A stretch of 64,000 nucleotides of DNA from HGM04593 sp045589695 (GCA_045589695.1 JAZNPP010000026.1:1-64000), one strand, 5' to 3'; counted from the first letter of the stretch, positions 8,642 to 17,507 are shown. The notes: generated by a model not told the origin, from the sequence alone. Program-made: numbers and translations.

Positions 8642-9706
8642 ATGAAGAAATATAATTTCAACGCCGGCCCTTCTATGCTTCCGCACAACGTAGTGGAGGC
8701 TACAGCCGCAGCTGTTCTCGACTATAACGGCTTGGGGCTGTCGTTAATGGAACTGAGTCACCGTTCGCCGGAATTCAAGATTATTCTCGACGAGGCCCGC
8801 TCTCTCATCAAGGAACTTCTTGATGTGCCCGGCGGGTACGAGGTGCTGTTGCTCGGCGGCGGAGCGAGCATGCATTTCTGTATGGTGCCTTACAACTTTC
8901 TTGCTCGCAAGGCTGCTTATCTCAATACCGGCGTCTGGGCATCGAAAGCCATGAAAGAGGCGACTCTCTTCGGCGAGGTGGTAGAAGCCGCTTCTTCGGC
9001 CGACAAGAACTTTTGTTACATTCCGAAGCGCTTTGATATTCCTGCAGACGCCGACTATCTGCACGTGACATCGAACAATACCGTGTACGGCACTCAGCTT
9101 CATGCTGACATCGATTCTCCGGTGCCGCTTGTCGCCGACATGTCGTCCGACATCTTTTCCCGTCCTGTGGACGTGTCGAAATATGTATGCATCTACGGCG
9201 GGGCGCAAAAAAATCTCGCTCAGTCGGGCCTTTCGTTCGTTATTGTCAAGGAGGATGCTCTGGGAATGACGGGACGCGCTATTCCATCTATTCTTGACTA
9301 CAAAATACATGTGGCGGCCGGTTCTCTGTTCAACACTCCGCCTACGCTCCCCGTATATACAGCGCTGTGCAATCTGCGCTGGATAAAAGAGCAGGGCGGC
9401 GTATCCGAAATGGAACGCAGGGCGCGCTTGAGAGCTGATGTCTTGTACGGCGAGATTGACCGTAATCCGTTGTTCCGCGCGACGGTCGAAGGCGATGACC
9501 GCTCTTTCATGAACATTGATTTCGTCATGTCTCCGGGATACGAAGAGCTTGAACAGCCGTTTTCAGAATATGCCGCCGAAAGGGGACTGGTAGCGATAAA
9601 AGGGCATCGTGTCGCAGGCGGTTTCAGGGCGTCGTGCTACAATGCTATGCCTCTCGAAGGAGTTAAAGCTCTTGCGGAATGTATGAAGGATTTTTCTAAA
9701 CGCTGA
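8642..9706 (+). CDS. serC: Phosphoserine aminotransferase
   Basis: PLP-dependent enzyme converting 3-phosphohydroxypyruvate plus glutamate to phosphoserine; also used in pyridoxal phosphate synthesis. The N-terminus YNFNAGPSMLP and the segment SLMELSHRSPEF are diagnostic. The Schiff-base lysine is in GAQKN at about residue 190. 354 residues, class V aminotransferase fold. The yigZ-like gene follows after 2 nt. serA, often next to serC in Bacteroidetes, is not here. Confidence 0.95.
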   Translation: MKKYNFNAGPSMLPHNVVEATAAAVLDYNGLGLSLMELSHRSPEFKIILDEARSLIKELLDVPGGYEVLLLGGGASMHFCMVPYNFLARKAAYLNTGVWASKAMKEATLFGEVVEAASSADKNFCYIPKRFDIPADADYLHVTSNNTVYGTQLHADIDSPVPLVADMSSDIFSRPVDVSKYVCIYGGAQKNLAQSGLSFVIVKEDALGMTGRAIPSILDYKIHVAAGSLFNTPPTLPVYTALCNLRWIKEQGGVSEMERRARLRADVLYGEIDRNPLFRATVEGDDRSFMNIDFVMSPGYEELEQPFSEYAAERGLVAIKGHRVAGGFRASCYNAMPLEGVKALAECMKDFSKR

Positions 9707-9708
9707 TT

Positions 9709-10332
9709 ATGCTCGAACAGGATATATACAAGACGATAGAACGGCAAGGCGAGGCGATATACACCGAAAAGCGGAGTAAATTCCTTGCTTTTGCCATACC
9801 TGTGACCACTGTCGAGCAAGTAAAGGAGCATATCGAGATATACCAGAAGAGATATTACGACGCACGCCATGTGTGCTATGCCTACCGTCTGGGCGAGCGC
9901 GGCGAGCAGGAACGTTCCAACGATAACGGCGAACCTTCGGGAACGGCAGGAAAGCCTATATTGGGACAGATACACAGCAAGGAACTCACGAACGTACTTG
10001 TGATTGTAGTACGTTATTTCGGCGGCGTGAAGTTAGGTACGAGCGGTCTTATCGTGGCCTACCGCGCTGCGGCAGCCGAAGCGCTCGATGCGGCAGAACA
10101 TGTCGAAAAGACAATAAACAGCGAAATTATCCTCAAATTTTCCTACCCTCTGCTGAATGACGTTCTTCGGATAGTAAAAGAGGAAGAGCCGAGGGTAGTG
10201 GAGCAGGTGTTCGACAACGACTGCATGGTGCGGTTGTCTATGCGTCTTTCACGCATGCCTCGTTTGAAGGAGCGTTACGAAAAGCTCGTAATAGCAAGCA
10301 AAAACGACCTGAAAATAGAATTCCCGGAATAA
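9709..10332 (+). CDS. yigZ: YigZ / IMPACT family protein
   Basis: 207-residue protein of the UPF0029 IMPACT family. The N-terminal domain (about 1-130) carries the family signatures: a basic KRSKFLAFA start, YYDARHVCYAYRLG (about 45-58), NDNGEPSGTAGKPIL (about 68-82) and VVRYFGGVKLGTSGLI. The C-terminal part is a small alpha-beta domain as in E. coli YigZ. Eukaryotic IMPACT modulates GCN2 signalling; the bacterial role is not established. Located 2 nt behind serC and closed by a terminator hairpin that starts on its stop codon. Confidence 0.9.
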   Translation: MLEQDIYKTIERQGEAIYTEKRSKFLAFAIPVTTVEQVKEHIEIYQKRYYDARHVCYAYRLGERGEQERSNDNGEPSGTAGKPILGQIHSKELTNVLVIVVRYFGGVKLGTSGLIVAYRAAAAEALDAAEHVEKTINSEIILKFSYPLLNDVLRIVKEEEPRVVEQVFDNDCMVRLSMRLSRMPRLKERYEKLVIASKNDLKIEFPE

Positions 10333-10356
10333 AATCAAATTCATCAATTTGATTTT
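10331..10356 (+). terminator. Terminator of serC-yigZ
   Basis: 11-bp perfect AT-rich stem (10331-10341 / 10346-10356) with a CATC loop. It overlaps the yigZ stop codon and its right arm ends in TTTT. Confidence 0.6.
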
Positions 10357-10512
10357 ATAAAACAGTTTACTTCTTATCTTGCTCATATTCATCTATTTAC
10401 GAGCATTACACATTTCTGTCAGGTCTAATAGTTCTGACAAAATTTCAATTTTGTAACAATTGCAAATTGTTGTTAAAAAATGTATTAATCACATTTCTTT
10501 TGTAATTTTAGT

Positions 10513-10520
10513 TATTTTTG
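10513..10520 (+). promoter_or_regulatory. -7 element of the fucosidase leader
   Basis: TATTTTTGC fits TAnnTTTG. It lies 150 nt before the fucosidase ATG, so the transcript would carry a leader of about 145 nt. A TTTG is present at 10499-10502 but is too close to serve as a -33 box. Confidence 0.5.
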
Positions 10521-10524
10521 CGAA

Positions 10525-10597
10525 GGATGCAGTAGCGGGCGCGTTTCAAGCCGGGCATTAAAACCTTGTCATGCCAGGCTATACGACATCCGGTTTT
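10525..10597 (+). ncRNA. Candidate structured 5' leader of the fucosidase operon
   Basis: The leader starts just after the -7 element. By eye it forms an outer helix GGATG (10525-10529) with CATCC (10587-10591) and an inner helix GCCGGGCAT (10550-10558) with ATGCCAGGC (10571-10579, one G-A mismatch). AAAACC at 10560-10565, in the inner loop, can pair with GGTTTT at 10592-10597, which would make an H-type pseudoknot. The rest of the leader (10598-10670) is AT-rich and unstructured to the eye. I recognise no known riboswitch class. No folding or covariation test was run. Confidence 0.4.
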
Positions 10598-10670
10598 GCT
10601 ATCTACAGGATACGCTTCATATTAGCCACTCCTATTTTAATAAAGAATGAATAACTAACCTTAATTGACA

Positions 10671-12206
10671 ATGAGAAAACTATTCAAATTTTTCGTTTTT
10701 TGCGGGTTGGTAGCTCCAATGGCCACAATGGCTCAATTGCAGCTCAAGGACGAAGTTATTGCCAACCCTGACAATGCGCCGGCTCCTGTACATCCGGTAC
10801 CTCATGAACGGCAGATTAAGTGGAACGAAACAGAGTTTTACGCTTTCTTTCACTATGGTATGAATACCTTTACCGGTTCTGAGTGGGGCTTCGGTAACGA
10901 AAAGGAATCGACCTACGCTCCAAAAGCTGTTCCTAATCCCGAACAATGGGTAACATCGGTAAAGGCGGCCGGCATGAATGGCGGTATCGCCGTAGTGAAA
11001 CACCACGACGGATTCTGCTTGTGGCCCACAGCTACAACCGAACACAGCATCAAAAACGCAGGTAATGATAACGGTCGCAATGCGAATATACCTAAATTAT
11101 TTGCCGATGCAAGCAAGAAGCATAACATGAAGTATGGTTTCTACATATCTCCGTGGGATCGCAACTCCGCTCATTATGGCAAGGATACTTATGTAACCGA
11201 GGTTTTCCTCAAACAATGCGAAGAATTGGCGGAATTCGGCTCTGACCAGTTTGAGATGTGGTTCGACGGCGCACGCGGCGGCGACGGCTACTACGGCGGC
11301 GAAGGCGGCAATCGTGACATCGACCCGGAAATATATTACGACGTGCCGAATCTGCGTGCCCGCGTGCATCGTATCGCTCCAGATTGTATAATGTGGGGCG
11401 TCGGCGGCGAGGCCCGTTGGATCGGTAACGAGTCGGGATATGCCGGTGAAACTAACTGGGCCATGACCGATTATTTGTCCGAAAGCGTTGTACGCGAAGA
11501 AGGTGATATCGACGGCTGGTTCTGGAATCCCGGCGAGAGTGACGCAAAGGCTACGAGCGCAGGTTGGTTCTGGCACAATGGCGAGAGCATGAAGAGCGCA
11601 GAGCGTCTGTTCCAAATGTATCTGGAAACAGTAGGCCGCAATGCTACTCTTATTCTCAACTGTCCTCCCGATCAGTATGGCGTGCTTCCGGCAAACACCG
11701 TAAACGAGCTGAAGAAACTGGGACAGATGTTGCATGAGCGCCTTGCGGTGCCTGTATACGGTCTTGACGCGACTACCGAGGCCAGAGATTTCGCCAAGTC
11801 TGCGACCATTGAGGTAAGCGAAACACGTTCAGGCGGCAAATACGAGAAGGCTAATCTTACTGACGGCAACAAGGAGACCTATTGGGGTACCAATGACGGC
11901 AAGCTCGACGCGACCATAACTCTTACCTGGGACACCCCGCAGACGGTGCGCTATCTTGTAATGCAGGAGCCAATAAAGTTGGGTCAGCGTATTAAGGACT
12001 TCAAAATAGAGTACAGCGAAGACGGCTCTTCGTGGACTGAACTCTGCCCCAACATGCAGACCACTACCGTGGGATACAAGCGCATAATTCCTTTGAACGG
12101 AAAGACTAGCGAAAGCTATGGCAACGGTTATAACGCAAAGAAGCTGCGCATTACCATCCTTGACAGCCGTGCTTGTCCGTTGCTCTCAAACCTGAATGTA
12201 TACTAA
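10671..12206 (+). CDS. Secreted alpha-L-fucosidase, GH29, with C-terminal discoidin-like domain
   Basis: Releases alpha-linked L-fucose from glycans in the periplasm or at the surface. An upstream TTG at 10665 is in frame, but I take the ATG at 10671: MRKLFKFFVFCGLVAPMATMAQ is then a normal signal peptide. The GH29 barrel (about 45-350) includes HYGMNTFTGSEWG, KHHDGFCLWPT and YGFYISPWDR; EMWFDGARGG carries the likely nucleophile Asp. The last 130 residues (with LTDGNKETYWGT and the end LLSNLNVY) look like an F5/8-type C carbohydrate-binding domain. It is followed after 33 nt by the GEVED protein gene, so the two probably form an operon. Confidence 0.92.
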   Translation: MRKLFKFFVFCGLVAPMATMAQLQLKDEVIANPDNAPAPVHPVPHERQIKWNETEFYAFFHYGMNTFTGSEWGFGNEKESTYAPKAVPNPEQWVTSVKAAGMNGGIAVVKHHDGFCLWPTATTEHSIKNAGNDNGRNANIPKLFADASKKHNMKYGFYISPWDRNSAHYGKDTYVTEVFLKQCEELAEFGSDQFEMWFDGARGGDGYYGGEGGNRDIDPEIYYDVPNLRARVHRIAPDCIMWGVGGEARWIGNESGYAGETNWAMTDYLSESVVREEGDIDGWFWNPGESDAKATSAGWFWHNGESMKSAERLFQMYLETVGRNATLILNCPPDQYGVLPANTVNELKKLGQMLHERLAVPVYGLDATTEARDFAKSATIEVSETRSGGKYEKANLTDGNKETYWGTNDGKLDATITLTWDTPQTVRYLVMQEPIKLGQRIKDFKIEYSEDGSSWTELCPNMQTTTVGYKRIIPLNGKTSESYGNGYNAKKLRITILDSRACPLLSNLNVY

Positions 12207-12239
12207 CAGACATCAACACTAATTAAAAAACAGGAAATT

Positions 12240-14642
12240 ATGAAAAAGAATATCATCCTTTCTGCTGCGTTGGTGTTTTTCGGACTCACAGCGCAGGCAC
12301 AGACCTCGATAACATTCGATAAAGAAGATTATAAATCTATAAGAGTTTACGACTCTTGGACAGAAAGTCCTTTCCGCAAAGGAACCCTTACCGGCAATGT
12401 CGCGGTAACGGATAATCCCGATACTTCGGTAGACGATGTACTTGGCACGGCGCCGAACCCAACAGGCAAGGTCGTAGCTCTGCAGCGCAGCCGCTACGGC
12501 AGCAACACATTCGGCTTACGCATTGATCTTAAAGAGCCAATCCGTATGACTAAGCAGTTGCAGTACATTCACGTGATGACGTACCTCAAAGACAAGCCTG
12601 CCGATAGCCGTATGATGGTCATCGGACTCGGTAAACGCGTTGAGGAAAGCTGGAGCTGGCAGGACGGTGAAGACGAGCAGTTCTGGGCTGTTACCAATGT
12701 CGATGTAGCTCCTAAAGCGGGTTGGCAGGATGTTGTAATGAGTTTCAAGGGCTTCTCTTACTCAAAGGAAGATAATCCCGGCTGCGGTATCGATATCTAC
12801 TCTTTGATTATCGTTCCCGACGTGCGTTCTCCTCATGCCGACACTGAGGATTGGTTCGCTTACTTCGATGAAATAGTGATTGACAATGTTCCTGACAAGC
12901 GTTTCTCGACAGAAAAGTACGCTCTTACTTATGGTGAGGACGCGAAAAGTTCTCGTAATGATCGTTGTCTGAACAGCGTTGGCCTCACATCGTCCGACGG
13001 AAGTTATTCTTCGGCAGCGGCCTCGGGTATGGTATATACTGACAATACGACTTTGAACGTCTTCTCAGCGAAGGCCGGCACTAAAGTACGGCCGACATTC
13101 AATTACACAGGATCTTGGATGAGCGCCTATGTGTATGTCGATTGGAACAATGACGGCAAGTTCGAATATGCGGTAAACAACAATGGAACTCCTGCAAACG
13201 GCAGCGAAATAGTAAGCTACAGCGCTGCCAGGGTAGGTGAAACATGGTACAAGAGTGACGGAACCACGACAAACGACGGTAATACTATAGCCGGCGGCGT
13301 ACCTGAATTTACTATTCCCGCCGGAACTCCGGCAGGCCTCTATCGCATGCGATACAAGGTTGATTGGGATAATCTTGACCCTGCAGGCAGCAGCGAAATC
13401 GTTAAACATGGCGGCGGTTACGTGGATGTCATGCTTGACGTTCACGGAGACAAGGTTACGGTGAGCGCTTCCCAGCTTAACGGCGACATTGTATTGGCAT
13501 CTGACGGAAGCGCGTTGCAAGGCTATGTGACCGGCTATGCGCAGCCTTTGAAGGTAAAAGATGTTCCGGCCCCGGGATTCATACAGTACGGCTTCGCTCT
13601 TAAGTATGGTTACAATGTGAATGCCGCAGAACAGCTCGACAGCAACGGCAACCCCAATTGGATCGAAATTAATGTTCCGCATACTGCTATTGCGGCAGAC
13701 GGCACCTACACTATCCCTGCAGAATATATGCGAGGCAATCAGGTGAGCATTAAGGGCGATATGCAGCAGGCTTATAAGTACACGGTAAGCGTGGAGGGCG
13801 ATGACGGTAAGGGCGGCGGCGTTGTCTTTGCCGGCAAAGAATACAAATCCGGTGACGTTCTGTTGGCAAGCCAATTCTTTGCCCTTGCCGACGTAGCGGC
13901 CATAAATATTGCGGACTATTCTATTATCAAAGTATCTTTGGATGCGCAAAACAATATAATAAAGGTTGTGTATAAAAAGGTACAAGAGTATATTCAAATA
14001 ACCTCGCTTGACGAATTGGACAATGATGCGGCATATCATATCAAGGCTAAAAGCGGCGAAGGGTATCTTGCATGGAATACAACCATTTCGGACACCTATC
14101 TTAGTCTTAGAGGAATGACAAACTCTTCGTACAACAATCTACCTACTAATCAAGCGGTGGTGAATATATACAAGGAGGAAGTGACCCCTTTTGACAAGAC
14201 CGTCGTATGGCAAATAATTTATGAATACGGGAAATACTACTTGTTTCAGCCCGCGAAACAGGAATATGTTACTCGTGTAGACAGGGATTACGTCTTTACG
14301 GCGGAAAAAACAGCGCTCGACGCAATACGCGACAATGGCGATGGTACTTTCAGTATACATGCAGGCGGCGATCATAGCGAAAGCTCTAAGAACTTCGCAT
14401 GCGTTGTTACAAATGAGGCTGTTACGGCAGTCCGAAACTGGACATGGAACGATCACGGAGCCGTGATGTGCATTTTCGAGAATCCTAATATTGTTTTGAA
14501 CGAATCGACGGCTGTCGAAGATATTGTCGCTACAGATGAAAATTCATGCAAAGGTATATACAATCTTCTCGGGCAGAAACTTGACAAACTCCCTTCTTCG
14601 GGAATTGTTATTGTCGATGGCCGTAAATACCTTATAAAATAA
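12240..14642 (+). CDS. Secreted multidomain GEVED-type protein, function unknown
   Basis: 800 residues with a signal peptide (1-20, ending TAQAQ). Residues 20-220 look like a beta-sandwich carbohydrate-binding-type domain. Residues about 260-400 match the GEVED domain pattern: VYVDWNNDGKFE, then FTIPAGTPAGLYRMRYKVDWDN. The middle part (400-580) is beta-rich with two FAGKEYKSGD-type stretches. The C-terminus (GIYNLLGQKLDK through IVIVDGRKYLIK) is the short Bacteroidales tail that resembles a type A sorting domain. No catalytic motif is recognised. The position behind the fucosidase suggests binding of the same glycan (inference). Confidence 0.75.
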   Translation: MKKNIILSAALVFFGLTAQAQTSITFDKEDYKSIRVYDSWTESPFRKGTLTGNVAVTDNPDTSVDDVLGTAPNPTGKVVALQRSRYGSNTFGLRIDLKEPIRMTKQLQYIHVMTYLKDKPADSRMMVIGLGKRVEESWSWQDGEDEQFWAVTNVDVAPKAGWQDVVMSFKGFSYSKEDNPGCGIDIYSLIIVPDVRSPHADTEDWFAYFDEIVIDNVPDKRFSTEKYALTYGEDAKSSRNDRCLNSVGLTSSDGSYSSAAASGMVYTDNTTLNVFSAKAGTKVRPTFNYTGSWMSAYVYVDWNNDGKFEYAVNNNGTPANGSEIVSYSAARVGETWYKSDGTTTNDGNTIAGGVPEFTIPAGTPAGLYRMRYKVDWDNLDPAGSSEIVKHGGGYVDVMLDVHGDKVTVSASQLNGDIVLASDGSALQGYVTGYAQPLKVKDVPAPGFIQYGFALKYGYNVNAAEQLDSNGNPNWIEINVPHTAIAADGTYTIPAEYMRGNQVSIKGDMQQAYKYTVSVEGDDGKGGGVVFAGKEYKSGDVLLASQFFALADVAAINIADYSIIKVSLDAQNNIIKVVYKKVQEYIQITSLDELDNDAAYHIKAKSGEGYLAWNTTISDTYLSLRGMTNSSYNNLPTNQAVVNIYKEEVTPFDKTVVWQIIYEYGKYYLFQPAKQEYVTRVDRDYVFTAEKTALDAIRDNGDGTFSIHAGGDHSESSKNFACVVTNEAVTAVRNWTWNDHGAVMCIFENPNIVLNESTAVEDIVATDENSCKGIYNLLGQKLDKLPSSGIVIVDGRKYLIK

Positions 14643-14675
14643 AGAATATTTTCAGATGTAAGCATCTTGACAAAG

Positions 14676-14720
14676 AACAAACAATGCGATTAGAACATGT
14701 GTCTAATCGCATTGTTTGTT
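14676..14720 (+). terminator. Strong hairpin terminator after the fucosidase operon
   Basis: 19-bp perfect inverted repeat (14676-14694 / 14702-14720) with a 7-nt loop, followed by TTACTTT. Confidence 0.8.
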
Positions 14721-14865
14721 TTACTTTGCGTTAGATTGATATTTTCTAAATAATTGTAAAATAGAACGTTACATAATTTATTTTCATTATTAACACTTAT
14801 TAACTGTTTTGTATGTTGTATTTTGGGAGTTCTTTACTCTATAGAAGTGAAAACATACTTAATGT

Positions 14866-15055
14866 TGCCGGCCTTTGATTGCTTTTCCGGCTGTTGTTAT
14901 CAGACAAGGTATAAAGTGTTTTTTCTGCTTTTTTTATTATGCATTTTGTACTTGTAAGGACAGGGAAGAACCTGTGGGATGTTGCACAGCGGTGTACTCC
15001 AACCTTTACACGTTTGACGCCAAAAAAAGAAAATTTCAAAGGCCGGCATTTTTTC
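14866..15055 (+). ncRNA. Candidate structured RNA upstream of rpoD (6S-like layout)
   Basis: This occupies most of the 490-nt gap before rpoD. The ends TGCCGGCCTTTGA (14866-14878) and TCAAAGGCCGGCA (15036-15048) are a perfect 13-bp inverted repeat enclosing 157 nt. The right arm is followed directly by TTTTTT, which fits a 3' end on the + strand. Inside, by eye: TTTTC (14883-14887) with GAAAA, AAAGTGT (14913-14919) with ACACGTTT (15008-15015, one bulge), and a near-central hairpin ACAGG-GAAGAA-CCTGT (14960-14975). A long rod with internal loops of about 185 nt recalls 6S RNA, but I cannot confirm this, and I see no TAnnTTTG just upstream. Sequence 14721-14865 is plain AT-rich spacer. Confidence 0.4.
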
Positions 15056-15072
15056 ATAACTTTTAACCCGGT

Positions 15073-15107
15073 TTTGTTGTATATAGTAATATATAGTATT
15101 AAATTTG
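15073..15107 (+). promoter_or_regulatory. Promoter of rpoD
   Basis: TTTG at 15073-15076 and TTG at 15077-15079 lie 20-23 nt before TAAATTTG (15100-15107), matching the Bacteroides -33/-7 consensus. The -7 box ends 25 nt before the rpoD ATG. Confidence 0.7.
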
Positions 15108-15132
15108 CAAATTGAAATTGTAGCAAAACACA

Positions 15133-15993
15133 ATGAGACAATTAAAGATTACAAAAAGTATCACAAACCGCGAAAGCGCATCGCTCGACAAGTACCTGCA
15201 GGAGATTGGCCGCGAAGAACTCATTACCGTTGAAGAAGAGGTAGAGCTTGCCCAAAAAATCAGAAAAGGTGACCGCAGAGCGTTGGAAAAACTGACAAGG
15301 GCCAATTTGCGTTTTGTCGTTTCTGTAGCAAAACAGTATCAGAATCAAGGATTGAGTTTGCCCGACTTGATAAACGAGGGCAACTTGGGACTTATAAAAG
15401 CTGCAGAGAAATTTGACGAAACACGTGGTTTCAAGTTTATCAGTTATGCTGTTTGGTGGATCAGACAATCAATTCTTCAGGCTCTTGCAGAGCAAGCGAG
15501 AATCGTACGCCTTCCATTGAACCAAGTAGGTTCGCTAAACAAAATCAGCAAGGCATTCTCAAAATTTGAACAAGAAAATGAGCGTCGCCCCTCAGCGGAA
15601 GAACTTGCAGACCAGCTTGACCTGCCCGTTGATAAAGTCGTGGATTCATTAAAAGTGTCAGGAAGACACATATCCGTTGACGCTCCGTTCGTGGACGGTG
15701 AAGACAACAGCCTTCTTGACGTGCTTGTGAATGATGATTCTCCGATGGCCGACAATGTGCTGGAAAACGAATCTTTGTCATGCGAAATCAATCGCGCACT
15801 CTCTACATTGACCGACAGAGAGAAGGAGATCATTCAGATGTTCTTCGGTATCGGCATGCAGGAGATGACTCTCGAGGAAATAGGTGACCGTTTCGGCTTG
15901 ACACGTGAACGTGTTCGTCAGATTAAAGAGAAAGCTATTCGCCGTTTGAAACAGAATCAAAGAAGTAAACTCCTTAAATCTTATTTAGGATAA
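15133..15993 (+). CDS. rpoD: RNA polymerase primary sigma factor
   Basis: Directs RNA polymerase to housekeeping promoters. The 286-residue form lacks region 1.1 and the non-conserved spacer, as is usual for Bacteroidetes. Order: region 1.2 (SLDKYLQEIGREELIT, about 17-32), region 2 with LPDLINEGNLGLIKAAEKFD and the RGFKFISYAVWWIRQSI segment (about 98-117), region 3, and region 4 with TLEEIGDRFGLTRERVRQIK (about 240-259). Monocistronic: own promoter and a terminator hairpin 20 nt after the stop. Confidence 0.97.
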   Translation: MRQLKITKSITNRESASLDKYLQEIGREELITVEEEVELAQKIRKGDRRALEKLTRANLRFVVSVAKQYQNQGLSLPDLINEGNLGLIKAAEKFDETRGFKFISYAVWWIRQSILQALAEQARIVRLPLNQVGSLNKISKAFSKFEQENERRPSAEELADQLDLPVDKVVDSLKVSGRHISVDAPFVDGEDNSLLDVLVNDDSPMADNVLENESLSCEINRALSTLTDREKEIIQMFFGIGMQEMTLEEIGDRFGLTRERVRQIKEKAIRRLKQNQRSKLLKSYLG

Positions 15994-16012
15994 ATTCAGC
16001 TTCGGAATTGAG

Positions 16013-16044
16013 CGGGCCATGCGTAAGCGTGGCCCGTTGCTTTA
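16013..16044 (+). terminator. rpoD terminator
   Basis: Stem CGGGCCA (16013-16019) / TGGCCCG (16030-16036) with a 10-nt loop, then TTGCTTTAT. Confidence 0.65.
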
Positions 16045-16087
16045 TATACGACCGCCCAATATTCGGCAGGGTGGAGATAAAAAAGAA

Positions 16088-16114
16088 AAAAGATGTTGGG
16101 ATCCAACATCTTTT
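16088..16114 (-). terminator. Terminator of the tRNA-Lys gene
   Basis: 12-bp stem (16088-16099 / 16103-16114) with a 3-nt loop, placed 6 nt past the tRNA 3' end. On the minus strand it is followed by a T-rich tract. Confidence 0.7.
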
Positions 16115-16120
16115 CCTTCG

Positions 16121-16193
16121 TACGCCGTCAGGGACTCGAACCCTGGACCCATTGATTAAGAGTCAATTGCTCTACCAACTGAGCTAACAGCGC
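16121..16193 (-). tRNA. tRNA-Lys (anticodon CUU)
   Basis: The 73-nt minus-strand sequence folds as a cloverleaf: acceptor GCGCTGT with ACGGCGT (wobble at 1-72 and 5-68), D stem GCTC/GAGC, anticodon stem ATTGA/TCAAT with loop CTCTTAA (anticodon CTT, reads AAG), T stem CAGGG/CCCTG with loop TTCGAGT, and discriminator A. CCA is not encoded. The rest of the rpoD-to-16333 gap (16194-16332) is AT-rich with no other gene seen. Confidence 0.95.
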
Positions 16194-16332
16194 AACTCAT
16201 TGCCTTAAAGCGTTGCAAAGGTACGAATATTTTTTAAATGCACAAATCTTTTTGAATGTTTTTTTTGCATCTTTTTCTTTAAAATTCAGCAATGCCTTGA
16301 TTATTAAGAAGAAAAAAATCGTTGTTTATCGT

Positions 16333-16746
16333 TTATTTTTTGCAAAACCATTTGCGTCTCTTTAGCTCTGTTTCACCGGTGTGGGAATAGATATCTTTCC
16401 AGCTTTTTTCTTCGGTAATCATCTTATATATCTGTCCCCAATCGGGGAGACCGCCGAGGTTGCGGTCGTCAATGAAAATGTCGGCATTGATTTTCCCGAA
16501 ACAGTTATCTTCACCAAGTTCCTCTTCGGGGAAGTTCTTGTTTATTGCGTAGAATTCTATTCCACGTTCTTTACACCAGTCTACGGCCTCTTGCAGCAAC
16601 TCGCCACGGCGGGCAGACCACAGAATAAGGCGATGTTGCCTTTCAATCAGTTTGAGCAAGGTAGCGGTGGCAAACGGCAACTCTTTGCCGATTAGCGGAT
16701 ACTTATGTTCTACAATAGTACCGTCGAAGTCTACAGCTATAATCAT
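16333..16746 (-). CDS. HAD-like phosphatase, BT0820-type
   Basis: 137-residue cytoplasmic protein of the haloacid dehalogenase superfamily. Motif I is DFDGT (residues 6-10); the serine motif is WSARRG (about 43-48); the acidic motif is FIDDRNLGGLPDWGQ (about 90-104). It lacks an obvious cap domain. It resembles the small Bacteroides HAD proteins typified by B. thetaiotaomicron BT0820, whose substrate is not established. Same strand as lrgAB, 68 nt downstream of lrgB; probably a separate or trailing gene. Confidence 0.8.
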   Translation of the reverse strand: MIIAVDFDGTIVEHKYPLIGKELPFATATLLKLIERQHRLILWSARRGELLQEAVDWCKERGIEFYAINKNFPEEELGEDNCFGKINADIFIDDRNLGGLPDWGQIYKMITEEKSWKDIYSHTGETELKRRKWFCKK

Positions 16747-16814
16747 GATTATTTAGTTTTATCTCCGCTAATATAGTGATTAATTGTTAATTAACAAGTT
16801 CTTATTCCGATTAT

Positions 16815-17507
16815 TTATATCAGACCTTCAAAAAGCACAGCCGCCACAACAGTCATGAAGCCGGCGACGGCTACCGAAAGACTGCTCATCGCTCCTTCCA
16901 CTTCGCCAATCTCCATAGCCTTTGACGTGCCCATTACGTGCGAGGCGGTACCAATTGAGATTCCCTTCGCGACAGGGTGTCTTATGCCCAACACCCGGCA
17001 TATTGTATCGCCGGCGATATTGCCGAATAGCCCGGTTATCATAATTGCGGAAACGGTAATCGCTACATATCCGCCAAGTTCATCGGACAACCCTATACCG
17101 ATGGCGGTAGTGATTGATTTTGGCAGAAGGGTGACATATTCGGTATGCCCTAAACCGAAAAGCAGAGCCATTGCGAATATCGACAAAAAGCTTGTCAGCA
17201 CCCCCGACGCTATTCCTATCATTATGGCCGTAAAATTCTTCTTGAGCAATTTTACCTGCTCATACAAAGGAATTGCAAGGGCAACCGTTGCGGGAGTGAG
17301 CAAGTAGCTCAGGTATTTTGCCCCGTTGTTGTAGTCCTGGTAGTCGATACCAAGAACAAGCAATACGGCAATAGTCATTGTTATCGACAACAGCAACGGG
17401 TTGAAAAGAAAGAAACCGCACCTTTTCTTTATATATGTTCCTATAAGGTATGTGCCTACGCTTATCCCTACGCCGAAAAACAGCGAGTCTGCAAGAATAT
17501 CTCTCAT
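16815..17507 (-). CDS. lrgB: LrgB family membrane protein
   Basis: Multi-pass inner-membrane protein (230 aa) of the LrgB/CidB family, linked to control of murein hydrolase activity or to glycolate/pyruvate export depending on the organism. I start it at the ATG complementary to 17505-17507 (MRDILADSLFFGVG), which overlaps the lrgA stop as ATGA; a longer frame into lrgA looks spurious. Family segments include FLSIFAMALLFGLG, PKSITTAIGIGLSDELGG and GTASHVMGTSKAMEIG. Translationally coupled to lrgA. Confidence 0.88.
   Translation of the reverse strand: MRDILADSLFFGVGISVGTYLIGTYIKKRCGFFLFNPLLLSITMTIAVLLVLGIDYQDYNNGAKYLSYLLTPATVALAIPLYEQVKLLKKNFTAIMIGIASGVLTSFLSIFAMALLFGLGHTEYVTLLPKSITTAIGIGLSDELGGYVAITVSAIMITGLFGNIAGDTICRVLGIRHPVAKGISIGTASHVMGTSKAMEIGEVEGAMSSLSVAVAGFMTVVAAVLFEGLI

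Noticed and set aside
12240..14642. True type IX secretion (T9SS) cargo call from the C-terminal tail
   Set aside because: The tail is only a short GIY/V-type motif; no T9SS component is in the window, so I describe it as resembling a sorting tail.
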